A DNA stretch of 64,000 nucleotides from Chryseobacterium sp. ISL-80 (GTDB taxonomy: Bacteria; Bacillota; Bacilli; Bacillales; Cytobacillaceae), in the NCBI GenBank assembly GCA_018613055.1, contig JAGGQZ010000013.1, positions 124,001 through 188,000 on the forward strand, read 5' to 3'. The stretch's first letter is position 1. Each line of letters begins with the position of its first letter. This document shows positions 8,332-16,900 of the stretch, one piece after another. The position numbers and the translations under genes are program-made. The notes under the pieces were generated by a model. That model was not told the DNA's origin. It saw nothing but the letters and a program-made list of their open reading frames with translations, and searched no databases.

Positions 8332-9846
8332 ATGTCTCACGTTATTGGAATCGATATTGGTACTAGCGGAATTAAAGTTGCTGCCATGAATAAAGAAGGG
8401 GAATGGGGCCACTTAGAGTTTGAGCCGTACTCCCTTCTTTTCCCCCGGAATGGGTGGGTAGAGGTAGATGTCAATAAGCTTTGGGCCATCACAAAGAAAT
8501 TATTGTTGAAGGTTTGGAATGAAGTTATGAAAGCAGGGAGTGTTGATGCTATATCACTCTCTTCTTTTTGTAACTCTTCCGTTTTTATGGATCAGGAGGG
8601 TGAAGCATTATACCCTGGGATCATGTATTTGGACCAGAGAAGTAAAAATGAAGCTGCATGGATTAAAGAAACGGCAGGGGAAGACTTCCTCTTCAATATT
8701 ACCGGTAACCGTTTGGAACCAGGCATGTATACGGCGACCACTCATCTATGGTTTAAAAAACATGAACCTGAGCTGTACGACCGGACCTACAAGTGGGGAT
8801 CATTATCCACATTTATTCTTCATAAATTGACAGGCGAGTTTTTTATGGATTGGACACATGCATCTTTTTCGGGGCTGTTTGATATTCAATCATATAGATG
8901 GTCAAAAGAGATTTGTGGAAAAATTGGTATAGATATGGATACACTGCCTGCTGTTTGTGATCCGAGTCAGGTGATAGGTGAGTTTACGTGTCCGGAACTT
9001 CAGGTGCAAGTAGTTCCTGTCGCAGCAGGTGGAGCGGATACGGCATGCTCTGCCCTGGCGCTCGGAATTCAAGCAAATGAAATGTTCGAATCAGTTGGAA
9101 CATCGAATGTTTTGACTGTTTGTACAGATAATCCCTCTGTTTTAGATAACCGATTTCTTAATAGATGCCATATCATCAAAGGGAAATGGCTTTCACATGG
9201 AGCGATGTCTTTCCCTGGAGCATCCATTCAGTGGTTTTATGAACAGTTTTTAAAACAGGAGGGTTATTCAAAATTTGCTTTAGAGGAGCTGGCAGATGAA
9301 TCTCCCATTGGTTCCAACGGGCTCTTTTTTTTACCTTATATGCAAGGTGAGCGTTCTCCCATCTGGAATCCGGATGCAAGGGGGAGCTTTGTTGGCCTGA
9401 ATCTGAATTCAACAAAAGCGGATATGTACCGCTCCATCCTGGAGGGTTGTTCTTTTGGTTTAAAGCAAATATATGAAATTATTAATGAGAAATATAAGAT
9501 GCCAAAAGCAGCTATCCAATCAATTGGAGGCGGTTCCAAAAATAGAGCCTGGGCGCAGATGAAGGCAAATATTTTGGATAATCCATTTGAGATAAAGGAT
9601 ATATCTGAAACTGCTGCACTGGGGGCATGTTTGATTGCAGGCAAGGCAGCAGGCTACTTTACAACATATGAAGAAGCTAGGGGTATCATTCGGAACGAGA
9701 CCTTTGTACGGATTGAACCTCAGCACGGACAATTAGCTGTTTATCAGAAATATTATGAAGTATATTGCGAACTTTACCCTGCTTTAAAATCATTTTTTTC
9801 GATGAGCAGTAGACTAAATCAAAGCCGTGAGGAGGTAAAGTGTTGA
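8332..9846 (+). CDS. FGGY-family carbohydrate kinase
   Basis: 504 residues, standard for the family. The N-terminal FGGY domain opens with VIGIDIGTSGIKVAAM. The C-terminal domain carries GGADTACSALALG, FFLPYMQGERSPIWNPDARG and the adenosine-site motif IGGGSKNRAWAQMKANIL. FGGY kinases phosphorylate ketoses, polyols or, as LsrK, autoinducer-2. ATG 8332 follows AAGGTGA closely, and the gene starts 10 nt after the aldolase stop. Its end overlaps the next gene by 7 nt, indicating translational coupling. The specific sugar cannot be told. Confidence 0.88.
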   Translation: MSHVIGIDIGTSGIKVAAMNKEGEWGHLEFEPYSLLFPRNGWVEVDVNKLWAITKKLLLKVWNEVMKAGSVDAISLSSFCNSSVFMDQEGEALYPGIMYLDQRSKNEAAWIKETAGEDFLFNITGNRLEPGMYTATTHLWFKKHEPELYDRTYKWGSLSTFILHKLTGEFFMDWTHASFSGLFDIQSYRWSKEICGKIGIDMDTLPAVCDPSQVIGEFTCPELQVQVVPVAAGGADTACSALALGIQANEMFESVGTSNVLTVCTDNPSVLDNRFLNRCHIIKGKWLSHGAMSFPGASIQWFYEQFLKQEGYSKFALEELADESPIGSNGLFFLPYMQGERSPIWNPDARGSFVGLNLNSTKADMYRSILEGCSFGLKQIYEIINEKYKMPKAAIQSIGGGSKNRAWAQMKANILDNPFEIKDISETAALGACLIAGKAAGYFTTYEEARGIIRNETFVRIEPQHGQLAVYQKYYEVYCELYPALKSFFSMSSRLNQSREEVKC

Positions 9847-10826
9847 CAGCCAGTATTTATGTAACTAGAAAACTGCCAGATCCAATCATTCAAAAACTAT
9901 CAGCGCATTTTCATGTGAAAATGTGGGAGGAAGAAGATGCTGTAGTTCCCCGCGAGGTTTTGTCAAAAGAAATAGAAGAGGCTGACGGACTTTTATGCCT
10001 TTTGACCGATCAGATTGATCGGGAAGTGATCAGCAAGGCTAAAAACTTAAAAGTCATCAGCAATCTAGCAGTAGGATACAACAATATCGATATCGATGCA
10101 GCTTCGCAAAAAGGGATTGTTGTCACTAATACACCAGGTGTATTAACAGAGACGACAGCAGACTTAACATTTGCACTCTTAATGACGGCGGCAAGAAGGG
10201 TTACAGAGGCTTCGGATTTCTTAAGAAGCGGGCAATGGGGTGCGTGGTCACCGATGCAGTTAACTGGCCAAGACATATATGGAGCTACAATTGGTATAAT
10301 TGGTTTGGGGAGAATTGCTGAAGCTTTAGTCAGACGGGCAAAAGGATTTGACATGAGAGTGTTGTACCATAACCGAACTCGTAAACTTGATAAGGAAAAG
10401 GAGCTCGACATAGAGTATGCAGACTTACAATCGCTGTTAAAGGAATCTGACTTTGTTTGTATCTTAGTTCCATATCATCCTGAACTTCATCACATGATCG
10501 GGAAAAATGAATTTGCCTTAATGAAAAAAGAGGCAATTTTGGTTAACACCGCAAGAGGCGGCCTGGTTGATGAAGCAGCTTTATTTGATGCATTGAAGCA
10601 AAATCAGATCTTGGCAGCTGGCTTGGATGTTTTTGAGGAAGAACCGGTACCTCTTGATCACCCTCTTCTTACTCTGCCGAATGTTGTCACCTTGCCGCAC
10701 ATTGGTAGCGCTTCCGTCAATACTAGATTAAAAATGGCCAGCCTGGCTGCTGAAAATGTCACGAATGTTTTACACGGTAAAGAGCCTATCACCCCAGTGA
10801 ATAAAAAAGAGAAAAGTTCAATATAA
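9840..10826 (+). CDS. D-isomer-specific 2-hydroxyacid dehydrogenase (glyoxylate/hydroxypyruvate reductase-like)
   Basis: 328 residues. The Rossmann motif is GIIGLGRIAEALVRRAKGF near residue 150. The catalytic triad region shows NTARGG (Arg), FEEEPVP (Glu) and LPHIGSAS (His), as in GyaR/GhrB-type reductases. Such enzymes reduce glyoxylate, hydroxypyruvate or other 2-oxoacids with NAD(P)H. The start is either GTG 9840 or TTG 9843 after GAGGAGG; both are common in this genome. In this operon it could recycle a C2 or C3 fragment from the aldolase step. That role is inference. Confidence 0.88.
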   Translation: MLTASIYVTRKLPDPIIQKLSAHFHVKMWEEEDAVVPREVLSKEIEEADGLLCLLTDQIDREVISKAKNLKVISNLAVGYNNIDIDAASQKGIVVTNTPGVLTETTADLTFALLMTAARRVTEASDFLRSGQWGAWSPMQLTGQDIYGATIGIIGLGRIAEALVRRAKGFDMRVLYHNRTRKLDKEKELDIEYADLQSLLKESDFVCILVPYHPELHHMIGKNEFALMKKEAILVNTARGGLVDEAALFDALKQNQILAAGLDVFEEEPVPLDHPLLTLPNVVTLPHIGSASVNTRLKMASLAAENVTNVLHGKEPITPVNKKEKSSI

Positions 10827-10851
10827 ACAAAACAGCATGGAGGATTGACAA

Positions 10852-11802
10852 GTGGTATATAGTCTAAATGAAAAATGTAAAGTTTTTACTTTGAATTCAA
10901 ATCCAAAGCTTGCTTATGAGATTGTTAATCAGTTAGGAGGCGTGATGGGAAAAAGCTCTGTCGCGCAATTTAGCGATGGAGAAACTCAAATTAACATTGA
11001 AGAAAGTGTCCGGGGCTGTGAAGTATATCTAGTCCAGTCCACTTCACAACCAGGGAACGAGCATGTCATGGAGTTATTGATCATGATCGACGCTTTAAAG
11101 AGAGCTTCCGCTAAAACCATCAATGTTGTGGTTCCTTACTATGGGTATGCTCGCCAGGATCGAAAAGCCCGGTCGCGTGAACCGATCACCGCGAAATTGA
11201 TTGCAAATCTCTTGGAAAAAGCCGGAGCAAACAGAATTATCACCATGGATTTGCACGCTCCGCAAATTCAAGGTTTCTTTGATATACCAGTTGATCAATT
11301 GTTAGGTGTGCCGATTCTATCAAATTATTTTCAGCAAAAGGGATTAGAGGATGTAGTAGTAGTAGCTCCTGATAACGGCGGAGTCGTCAGAGCCAGAAAA
11401 ATGGCAAGCTTTTTAAATGCTCCGATCGCTTTTATTGATAAGCGCCGTCCGCAGCCTAATGTAGCCGAGGTTATGAACATCGTTGGAGATATAAAAGGCA
11501 AGAATGCCATCATAATCGATGATTTGATTGATACAGCAGGCACGATCACTCTAGCAGCAAACGCCTTAGTAGAAAAAGGGGCAAAAGCAGTCTATGCATG
11601 CTGTACGCATCCCGTCCTTTCGGGTCCAGCGATAACCCGAATCCAGGAATCCGCCATTACTGAGCTAGTTATAACAAACACAATTGAATTACCTGAGGAA
11701 AAACAACTTGAAAAAATTACAACCCTATCGGTAGCCCCACTCCTTGCTGAAGCCATTCATCGGATTCATAAAGAGCTTCCGGTGAGCAGTTTATTTGAAT
11801 GA
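10852..11802 (+). CDS. prs: ribose-phosphate pyrophosphokinase (PRPP synthetase), probable extra copy
   Basis: 316 residues, canonical class I length. Motifs: [11 protein letters not shown], the catalytic flexible loop [33 protein letters not shown], and the PRPP loop [12 protein letters not shown]. The enzyme makes PRPP from ribose 5-phosphate and ATP. The housekeeping prs of Bacillus sits with gcaD (glmU), so this copy inside a catabolic operon is likely a paralog. I recall a comparable extra prs beside pentitol genes in Listeria. It suggests a pentose phosphate is an intermediate, or that the enzyme acts on another sugar phosphate. GTG start 8 nt after GGAGG. Confidence 0.9.
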   Translation: MVYSLNEKCKVFTLNSNPKLAYEIVNQLGGVMGKSSVAQFSDGETQINIEESVRGCEVYLVQSTSQPGNEHVMELLIMIDALKRASAKTINVVVPYYGYARQDRKARSREPITAKLIANLLEKAGANRIITMDLHAPQIQGFFDIPVDQLLGVPILSNYFQQKGLEDVVVVAPDNGGVVRARKMASFLNAPIAFIDKRRPQPNVAEVMNIVGDIKGKNAIIIDDLIDTAGTITLAANALVEKGAKAVYACCTHPVLSGPAITRIQESAITELVITNTIELPEEKQLEKITTLSVAPLLAEAIHRIHKELPVSSLFE

Positions 11803-11956
11803 GAAATTTAAAAGATTTAAGGGAAAGTTAGGTGATTGCAGCTCTTTCTTTTAGGAATCCTAATGCGAGCTGAAAACTACTAATTGTTTACTGGATAACG
11901 GGACAGTTGTCGTTAGCCATTTGGAGAGACAAAGAGAAGGTTCTGAGGGTCGAAAA

Positions 11957-11999
11957 AAAGCTGCCTTTCTATCATTTAATAGGAAGGTTTGCCTTTTTT
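11957..11999 (+). terminator. terminator downstream of the prs copy
   Basis: CCTTTCTAT and ATAGGAAGG (about 11964-11987) pair with one G-T, with a T-run at 11994-11999. Between the prs stop and here (11803-11956) I see only a small palindrome around CAGCTC/GAGCTG and no gene. Confidence 0.6.
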
Positions 12000-12050
12000 A
12001 AAAAACTTGTTAATCTATCGGCGCATGAGACCCAACCCACATGTCGCAAT

Positions 12051-12078
12051 CAAAATAAAAACCTGAGAAACCCAGGTT
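12051..12078 (-). terminator. terminator of the small lipoprotein gene
   Basis: On the minus strand AACCTG and CAGGTT form a stem around GGTTTCT, followed by TTTATTTT. The stem overlaps the stop codon of the lipoprotein gene. Confidence 0.7.
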
Positions 12079-12379
12079 ACTTTTCATCATATCCTATTAA
12101 GGATACTTCATATTTGTCTTCAGCAAAATTCACCATCGCATGAATCCTGTTATCCTCATTTCCCTTCTGATATCCAATAAGAAAAATCTCCGTACCATTA
12201 GTACGTGTTGTGAATTCATGCTCATTAATTACGACGTCCCATCCTTTTTGCTCTTTGAAATATTGGACTGCCGATTCAGTAGCTTCCTTTACGACCTTCT
12301 CTTTTTCTTCCTTAGACATAGCCTTACACCCCTGCAAAATTAATACTGCCAAAAATAATAACAGACCTTTTCTTAACAT
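12077..12379 (-). CDS. small lipoprotein (DUF1433-like), 100 aa
   Basis: Read from ATG 12379, 9 nt after an AGGAGGA ribosome binding site. An in-frame ATG at 12388 abuts that site directly and is unlikely. The product starts MLRKGLLLFLAVLILQGC with a clear lipobox (LQGC), so it is anchored outside the membrane. The rest is a small domain with a Lys/Glu-rich helix (SKEEKEKVVKEATESAVQYF) and a C-terminal beta-rich part (IFLIGYQKGNED...YEVSLIGYDEK). It resembles the DUF1433 lipoproteins of Bacillus, whose function is unknown. Confidence 0.75.
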   Translation of the reverse strand: MLRKGLLLFLAVLILQGCKAMSKEEKEKVVKEATESAVQYFKEQKGWDVVINEHEFTTRTNGTEIFLIGYQKGNEDNRIHAMVNFAEDKYEVSLIGYDEK

Positions 12380-12783
12380 AACCTCCATCCTCCTACCACT
12401 TTGGACCAGAATTAAATCCAGCCTTTATGAGTGAATCTATCCTTTTTCTTGTCTGGATTATATTATAACGCTTGTATTCCAAACGATATATCCCTTTGGA
12501 GAGTACTAGAAATGTCTTTTTACTCTATTTATCGCTTTGCCTGTCTTCTTCGTCATCGATAACCTTCGCATTTTTGGGTGTTTTATAAATTTATTTATTT
12601 TTTTTAACCTACCGGAGATAATGAAGAAAGTTCTTTGTTCTATTCGGAAGCTGAAATAAGGAATACTGAACTCTAGACTTTTCCCTTTGTCACAATTATT
12701 AATAATAATAACTTAGATTCCTTTTGATCATCAATCTATCCAAATAATTTAGGATTTTTTATATTGCCAATAATTAGTCAGTG
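12380..12783. other. AT-rich intergenic stretch without a gene
   Basis: Beyond the ribosome binding site and presumed promoter of the minus-strand lipoprotein gene I see no coding frame, RNA gene or repeat here. Confidence 0.5.
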
Positions 12784-12812
12784 TTGTATTATTATGAATA
12801 ATCAGATATTTA
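12784..12812 (+). promoter_or_regulatory. promoter of the Ugp-like operon
   Basis: TTGTAT (12784-12789) and TATTTA (12807-12812) have 17-bp spacing. The transcript would begin about 12819, giving a leader of roughly 130 nt that holds the antiterminator/terminator pair. Confidence 0.5.
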
Positions 12813-12833
12813 AATTAGACAGGTTATTGTCTA

Positions 12834-12917
12834 AGGGAAGAGATGAGGAGAATCCCTGTGACCAATAAATTGCATGACACTTATTTGTGATGCAGTTTAT
12901 TGTTCATGGGTTTTTTT
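12834..12917 (+). promoter_or_regulatory. antitermination leader, GlpP-type element 1
   Basis: Hairpin 1 pairs AGGGA (12834-12838) with TCCCT (12853-12857) around a loop containing AGAGATGAGGAGA (12839-12851). Hairpin 2 is a terminator. CCC (12854-12856) pairs with GGG (12908-12910), AATAAATTGCAT (12864-12875) pairs with ATGCAGTTTATT (12890-12901), and TTTTTTT follows. The 3' arm of hairpin 1 is the base of hairpin 2, so they exclude each other. The same 13-nt loop occurs at 16806-16818 and 21072-21084 (minus). A glycerol-3-phosphate antiterminator gene, glpP, lies at 21911-22480. Binding by GlpP is inference. Confidence 0.75.
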
Positions 12918-12950
12918 ATGAAAAAAAAGATAGTAAGGGGAGGAAATGGC

Positions 12951-14225
12951 ATGAAAGTCAAGCTATTATCATTGATCTTTGTTTTGTTGGTTGGCATTGC
13001 TGGATGCAGCAGCAATGATGCTGGAACGAAAGAAAAGACTGAAATTGATTTCTGGTTCCCGGTTGCCGTTGGTGGGGATGTAGCAAAAATCGTGGATAAA
13101 ATTGTAGCAGACTTTGAAAAAGAGAACCCCGACATCAAGGTTAATGCAAAATATGGTGGCAGTTATGCTGAAACAATGACACAGGTGATGGCTTCGTCGC
13201 AGGGAGGAAATCCTCCTGAACTGGCTGTCTTGTTCTCAATCGATCTTTTCACCTTGCTTGAAAATGACTTGATCGAAGAAGTGACCCCATTGTTTGATAA
13301 AGAGTATTTAGATGATTTTTACGATGGATTTATGGCCAACTCTTCAATTGGTGATAAGGTGTACAGCTTGCCATTCCAGCGCAGTACGATTGTCCTTTAT
13401 TACAACAAGGATGCATTCAAAGAGGCCGGATTGGATCCGGAAGCTCCACCGGAAAACTGGGATCAGCTGGTTGAATACGGTAAGAAGCTGACGAAAAATG
13501 GCGGCAAGGACCAGTGGGGACTTGAAATTCCGAGTACTGGCTATCAGTACTGGATGTTCCAGGCTTTAGCGCTTCAGACGGAAGACAACATCATGTCTGA
13601 AGATGGAAAGGAAGTTTATTTCAACAAGCCTTACGCGAAAGAAGCAATGGAGTACTGGCTGTCCCTTGGGAAAGAGCATAAGATCATGCCTGAGGGTGTG
13701 ATTGAATGGGCGACCGTTCCTTCTGACTTCCTGAGTGGAAAAACAGCTATGATGTACCATACGACAGGGAACCTGACCAATGTTAAGAACAATGCGAACT
13801 TTGATTTCGGAGTATCTTTCCTGCCGGCGAACAATCAATATGGTTCTCCGACTGGCGGAGGAAACATCTACTTATTCAAGGATCTTCCAAAAGCCAACAA
13901 GGAAGCTGCAATCAAGTTCATGAAGTTCCTTACAGAACCTGAGCGTGTCGCACAGTGGTCAATCGATACAGGATATGTAGCCACTAGAGAATCTGCTTAT
14001 GAAACTGATTTGCTGAAGAAATATGTTGAGGAATTCCCGCCTGCACTTGTTGCTCGTGAGCAATTGGAATATGCAGATAGTGAGTTGGCTACCTACCAAA
14101 ATGGTGAAGTACAGAAAATCTTCAATGACCATATTCAATCAATCTTGACTGGTCAAAGTTCAGTTGACGAAGGATTGGAAAAAGCGCAGGAGAAAGCAGA
14201 CGAAGTGCTGAAACCTTTTCAGTAA
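12951..14225 (+). CDS. ABC transporter solute-binding lipoprotein, UgpB-like (glycerol-3-phosphate/glycerophosphodiester or sugar)
   Basis: The start is ATG 12951, preceded by AAGGGGAGG. Longer versions starting at 12900 would begin inside the leader terminator and are wrong. The 424-residue product has a lipobox (IAGC, residues 17-20) and an extracellular solute-binding family 1 fold: IDFWFPVAVGGDVAKIVDKI, GGNPPELAVLFS, LPFQRSTIVLYYNKDAF, and GGGNIYLFKDLPKANKEAAIKFM. The pattern resembles UgpB, and control by a GlpP-type leader fits glycerol 3-phosphate or glycerophosphodiester uptake. The permeases follow. No ATPase gene is present. Confidence 0.85.
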   Translation: MKVKLLSLIFVLLVGIAGCSSNDAGTKEKTEIDFWFPVAVGGDVAKIVDKIVADFEKENPDIKVNAKYGGSYAETMTQVMASSQGGNPPELAVLFSIDLFTLLENDLIEEVTPLFDKEYLDDFYDGFMANSSIGDKVYSLPFQRSTIVLYYNKDAFKEAGLDPEAPPENWDQLVEYGKKLTKNGGKDQWGLEIPSTGYQYWMFQALALQTEDNIMSEDGKEVYFNKPYAKEAMEYWLSLGKEHKIMPEGVIEWATVPSDFLSGKTAMMYHTTGNLTNVKNNANFDFGVSFLPANNQYGSPTGGGNIYLFKDLPKANKEAAIKFMKFLTEPERVAQWSIDTGYVATRESAYETDLLKKYVEEFPPALVAREQLEYADSELATYQNGEVQKIFNDHIQSILTGQSSVDEGLEKAQEKADEVLKPFQ

Positions 14226-14254
14226 TACAGATGCAGCAGTGGACTGAATGGAGC

Positions 14255-14289
14255 AGAGCTCAAGTGGACATTTTGCTGACTTGGGCTCT
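14255..14289 (+). terminator. intercistronic hairpin between binding protein and permease genes
   Basis: AGAGCTCAAGT (14255-14265) pairs with ACTTGGGCTCT (14279-14289), with one G-T, followed by TTTATT. It probably lowers permease expression or protects the upstream mRNA end. Confidence 0.65.
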
Positions 14290-14319
14290 CTTTATTCACC
14301 AGAAAGGTGGGCTGATTTA

Positions 14320-15210
14320 ATGGATTCGAAGCGGAAAAAATTTAGTTCCGGAATGAGGCACAATCTGTTTGCCTACGGATTACTATTTCCTTCTTTCATA
14401 TTTTTAACCTTGTTTACGTTTTACCCAACACTCAAGTCGTTCCAGTTAAGCTTCTATAGCGGGCCGATGACGCGGTTGCAGTTTTCGGGACTGGATCAGT
14501 ATAAAGAAGTTTTCAGTGATGAGATTTTCAGGAAGGTAATCCTGAATAATGTCATTTTCATGATTGGAACTGTTCCGACGAGTTTGTTCCTGGCGATGTA
14601 TCTTGCCATTTGGTTGAATAAAAAAATGGCTGGAAGTTCCTTGTTAAGAACAGCATTTTTTTACCCAACGATTGTTCCGTTGATTGCCGTAGCGAATATT
14701 TGGCTCTTCATTTACACCCCTCAGTACGGGCTGCTCGATAACTTCCTGCATTTGTTTGGTGCTGGCGATACAAGCTGGTTGGGTAATCCCAATACAGTAA
14801 TGATTGCGATGATTATCATGATCATATGGAAGGATGCCGGTTTCTATATGATATTTTATTTAGCTGGTTTGCAAAATTTGCCGAGAGATGTCTATGAAGC
14901 CGCCGAAATTGAGGGAGCGAAACCGCTCCAGATGTTCCGGCATATTACGTTCCCGCTGTTGATGCCGACGACGCTGTTCGTCATGATTGTGGCAATTACT
15001 AATTCATTCAAGAACGTTGACCATTTATACATCATGACCAAGGGCGGACCAGATAATGCCAGCAATCTATTGCTCTATCATATTTATGAAGCGGCCTTTA
15101 CGAACTGGGATCTTGGAAAAGCAGCCGTTCTGACCGTCATTCTGATTGTCATCATGCTTGGGATCACAGCCTTCAACTATCTGTACCTTGACCGGAAAAT
15201 CCATTATTAA
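14320..15210 (+). CDS. ABC transporter permease, UgpA/MalF-like
   Basis: ATG 14320 lies 9 nt after AAAGGTGG. The in-frame ATG at 14248 precedes the hairpin and has no ribosome binding site, so I reject it. The product is about 296 residues with six membrane helices. The EAA loop, the contact with the ATPase, reads YEAAEIEGAKPLQMFRHITFPLLMPT near residue 200. It forms the transmembrane pore together with the next gene product. Membrane protein of the Ugp-like importer. Confidence 0.9.
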   Translation: MDSKRKKFSSGMRHNLFAYGLLFPSFIFLTLFTFYPTLKSFQLSFYSGPMTRLQFSGLDQYKEVFSDEIFRKVILNNVIFMIGTVPTSLFLAMYLAIWLNKKMAGSSLLRTAFFYPTIVPLIAVANIWLFIYTPQYGLLDNFLHLFGAGDTSWLGNPNTVMIAMIIMIIWKDAGFYMIFYLAGLQNLPRDVYEAAEIEGAKPLQMFRHITFPLLMPTTLFVMIVAITNSFKNVDHLYIMTKGGPDNASNLLLYHIYEAAFTNWDLGKAAVLTVILIVIMLGITAFNYLYLDRKIHY

Positions 15211-15225
15211 GGAGGGGAAGAATAC

Positions 15226-16035
15226 GTGAAAAAGTTGAACTATGGCATCATTATCATTTTAGGGATCATTTCGTTTATCCCGCTGCTTTGGGTTTTCATT
15301 ACTTCTTTCTCTCCTGGGAATCAAGTAATCAATGGTGGTTTTCCCTTCTGGGTATCCAATCCGACTGTTGAAAACTATGTGCAAGCATGGGAGACTGCGC
15401 CATTTCTACAATATTACTTTAATACATTCGTGATTGTCTTCGGAGTCCTGATTGTCCAGTTAATCACGATTACACTTGCGGCTTATGCCTTTGCACGGCT
15501 GAACTTCAAGGGGAAGAATGTTCTGTTCATCCTGTTTTTGCTTCAGTTGATGATTCAGCCTGAAATCCTCCTGTTTCCAAACTACCAGGTTATTAGCCAG
15601 ATGGGACTCGTCAATACGAAGCTGGCTGTCATGATGCCGTATTGGGCATCAGCATTCGGGGTATTCCTGATGCGACAAACTTTCAAGCAAGTCCCATTTG
15701 ACCTCGATGAAGCATCGAGAATAGATGGCTGTAAATGGTATCAGACTCTCTGGCATGTCTACATTCCGTCAGCCAAACCGACATATATTGCATTTGCACT
15801 CGTTTCCGTCAGTCACCATTGGAGCAACTTCATGTGGCCTTTGATCATCACGGATTCTGTCGAGTCCCGGCCTTTGACCGTCGGACTTGCGTTGTTTGCC
15901 CAATCCTATGAAACGGGAGCGCAGTGGGGAATGGTCGCAGCCGGTACGGTAATGGTCATCATGCCTTTAGTGGTCGCCTTCTTCATTTTCCAAAAACAAT
16001 TCGTATCAAGCTTCATGCATTCAGGAATCAAATAG
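15226..16035 (+). CDS. ABC transporter permease, UgpE/MalG-like
   Basis: 269 residues, six membrane helices, GTG start with AAGGAGGGG 8 nt upstream. The EAA loop reads LDEASRIDGCKWYQTLWHVYIPSAKP. The C-terminal IFQKQFVSSFMHSGIK is the usual MalG/UgpE ending. It pairs with the upstream permease. The downstream MBL-fold gene starts 8 nt after its stop, so they are one operon. Confidence 0.92.
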   Translation: MKKLNYGIIIILGIISFIPLLWVFITSFSPGNQVINGGFPFWVSNPTVENYVQAWETAPFLQYYFNTFVIVFGVLIVQLITITLAAYAFARLNFKGKNVLFILFLLQLMIQPEILLFPNYQVISQMGLVNTKLAVMMPYWASAFGVFLMRQTFKQVPFDLDEASRIDGCKWYQTLWHVYIPSAKPTYIAFALVSVSHHWSNFMWPLIITDSVESRPLTVGLALFAQSYETGAQWGMVAAGTVMVIMPLVVAFFIFQKQFVSSFMHSGIK

Positions 16036-16043
16036 GTGGTGAT

Positions 16044-16787
16044 ATGGTGGATATTCATTTTTTAGGAACGGGAAGTGCCTATCCCGGTTCGCAACGTGAT
16101 AATACTTCAATTTGCTTTTCGAATGACGGATATCATGTCCTGGTCGATGTAAGCGGCAATCCCTGCAGGAAACTGAAGCAGCTGCAAGTGGATTTAGGTG
16201 AGCTTGATGCAGTAGTGTTCACCCATTTCCATATCGATCATATCTATGGATTGCCATCCTTGCTGTGGGGAATGTGGCTTGAAGACAGGAAAAAGCCATT
16301 GCGGATTCTTTGCGATTACCGCAATGAGAAAAAACTTCAGGAATGGTTGTCGACAATGGAAGCTGACAAGTGGCCGATTGCATTTCCCATTGAGGTTGAA
16401 ACATTTGATGGAGATCAAGAAGAGCAGCTGTTATCAGTCGGTGGCATGAGTTTTTCCTGCTTCAAGGCGCTTCACTCTGTACCTACTGTTGGGCTGGAAG
16501 TGCAATGTGCTGATCGAGTAGTCGTTTATTCGAGCGATACGGAAATCAACGAACGAATCGGACAATACGACCATATCGATTTGTTAATCCATGAAGCAAC
16601 ATCAGCCAGTAAAGTAGCCGGAAACCATAGCAGCCTCGTTGAAGTTGTCGAGAAGTATGATATGGAAAAAATCGACGAGATCGTATTAGTCCATTTATCT
16701 GACAAAGAACCATACGATGAAGAGGTAGCTAAGCTAGGATTATCGAAGGTTGTCATCGGCGAAGACCTGATGACCAAACGAGTATAA
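16044..16787 (+). CDS. MBL-fold metallohydrolase (RNase Z/phosphodiesterase-like)
   Basis: 247 residues from ATG 16044 (AGGTGG 4-9 nt upstream). The metallo-beta-lactamase signature THFHIDHIYGLPS (HxHxDH) is near residue 60. Further metal ligands appear as ALHSVPTVGLE, YSSDTE and HEATSA (a late histidine). N-terminal IHFLGTGSAYPGSQRDNTS is the typical opening of the RNase Z/PhnP/ElaC branch, which hydrolyses phosphodiesters. In an operon for a Ugp-like importer, the attractive idea is cytosolic hydrolysis of an imported glycerophosphodiester. That is inference, since tRNA processing is normally done by a longer Rnz. Confidence 0.85.
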   Translation: MVDIHFLGTGSAYPGSQRDNTSICFSNDGYHVLVDVSGNPCRKLKQLQVDLGELDAVVFTHFHIDHIYGLPSLLWGMWLEDRKKPLRILCDYRNEKKLQEWLSTMEADKWPIAFPIEVETFDGDQEEQLLSVGGMSFSCFKALHSVPTVGLEVQCADRVVVYSSDTEINERIGQYDHIDLLIHEATSASKVAGNHSSLVEVVEKYDMEKIDEIVLVHLSDKEPYDEEVAKLGLSKVVIGEDLMTKRV

Positions 16788-16798
16788 GTGAATACAAA

Positions 16799-16882
16799 CA
16801 AGGATAGAGATGAGGAGATTCCTTGGGCATGACGTCACCCAATTGTGAAATTGGATAAATCGTCATGCTCAGGGAATTTTTT
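16799..16882 (+). promoter_or_regulatory. antitermination leader, GlpP-type element 2
   Basis: CAAGGA (16799-16804) pairs with TCCTTG (16820-16825) around a 15-nt loop holding AGAGATGAGGAGA (16806-16818). The alternative terminator uses TTCCTTGGGCATGACG (16819-16834) with CGTCATGCTCAGGGAA (16861-16876), then TTTTTT. The first hairpin's 3' arm is thus the terminator's 5' arm. It sits inside the operon, between the MBL and HAD genes, so the transcript passes a second checkpoint. Confidence 0.78.
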
Positions 16883-16900
16883 ATTGGATGGGGGAGACCG

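Noticed and set aside
12900-12950. Upstream starts for the Ugp-like binding protein
   Set aside because: They fall in the leader terminator and its T-run. The ATG at 12951 has the ribosome binding site and begins a proper lipoprotein signal.
16865-16900. ATG at 16865 as the start of the HAD phosphatase
   Set aside because: It lies in the 3' arm of the terminator hairpin. ATG 16901 follows GGGGGAG and begins at the HAD motif I region.
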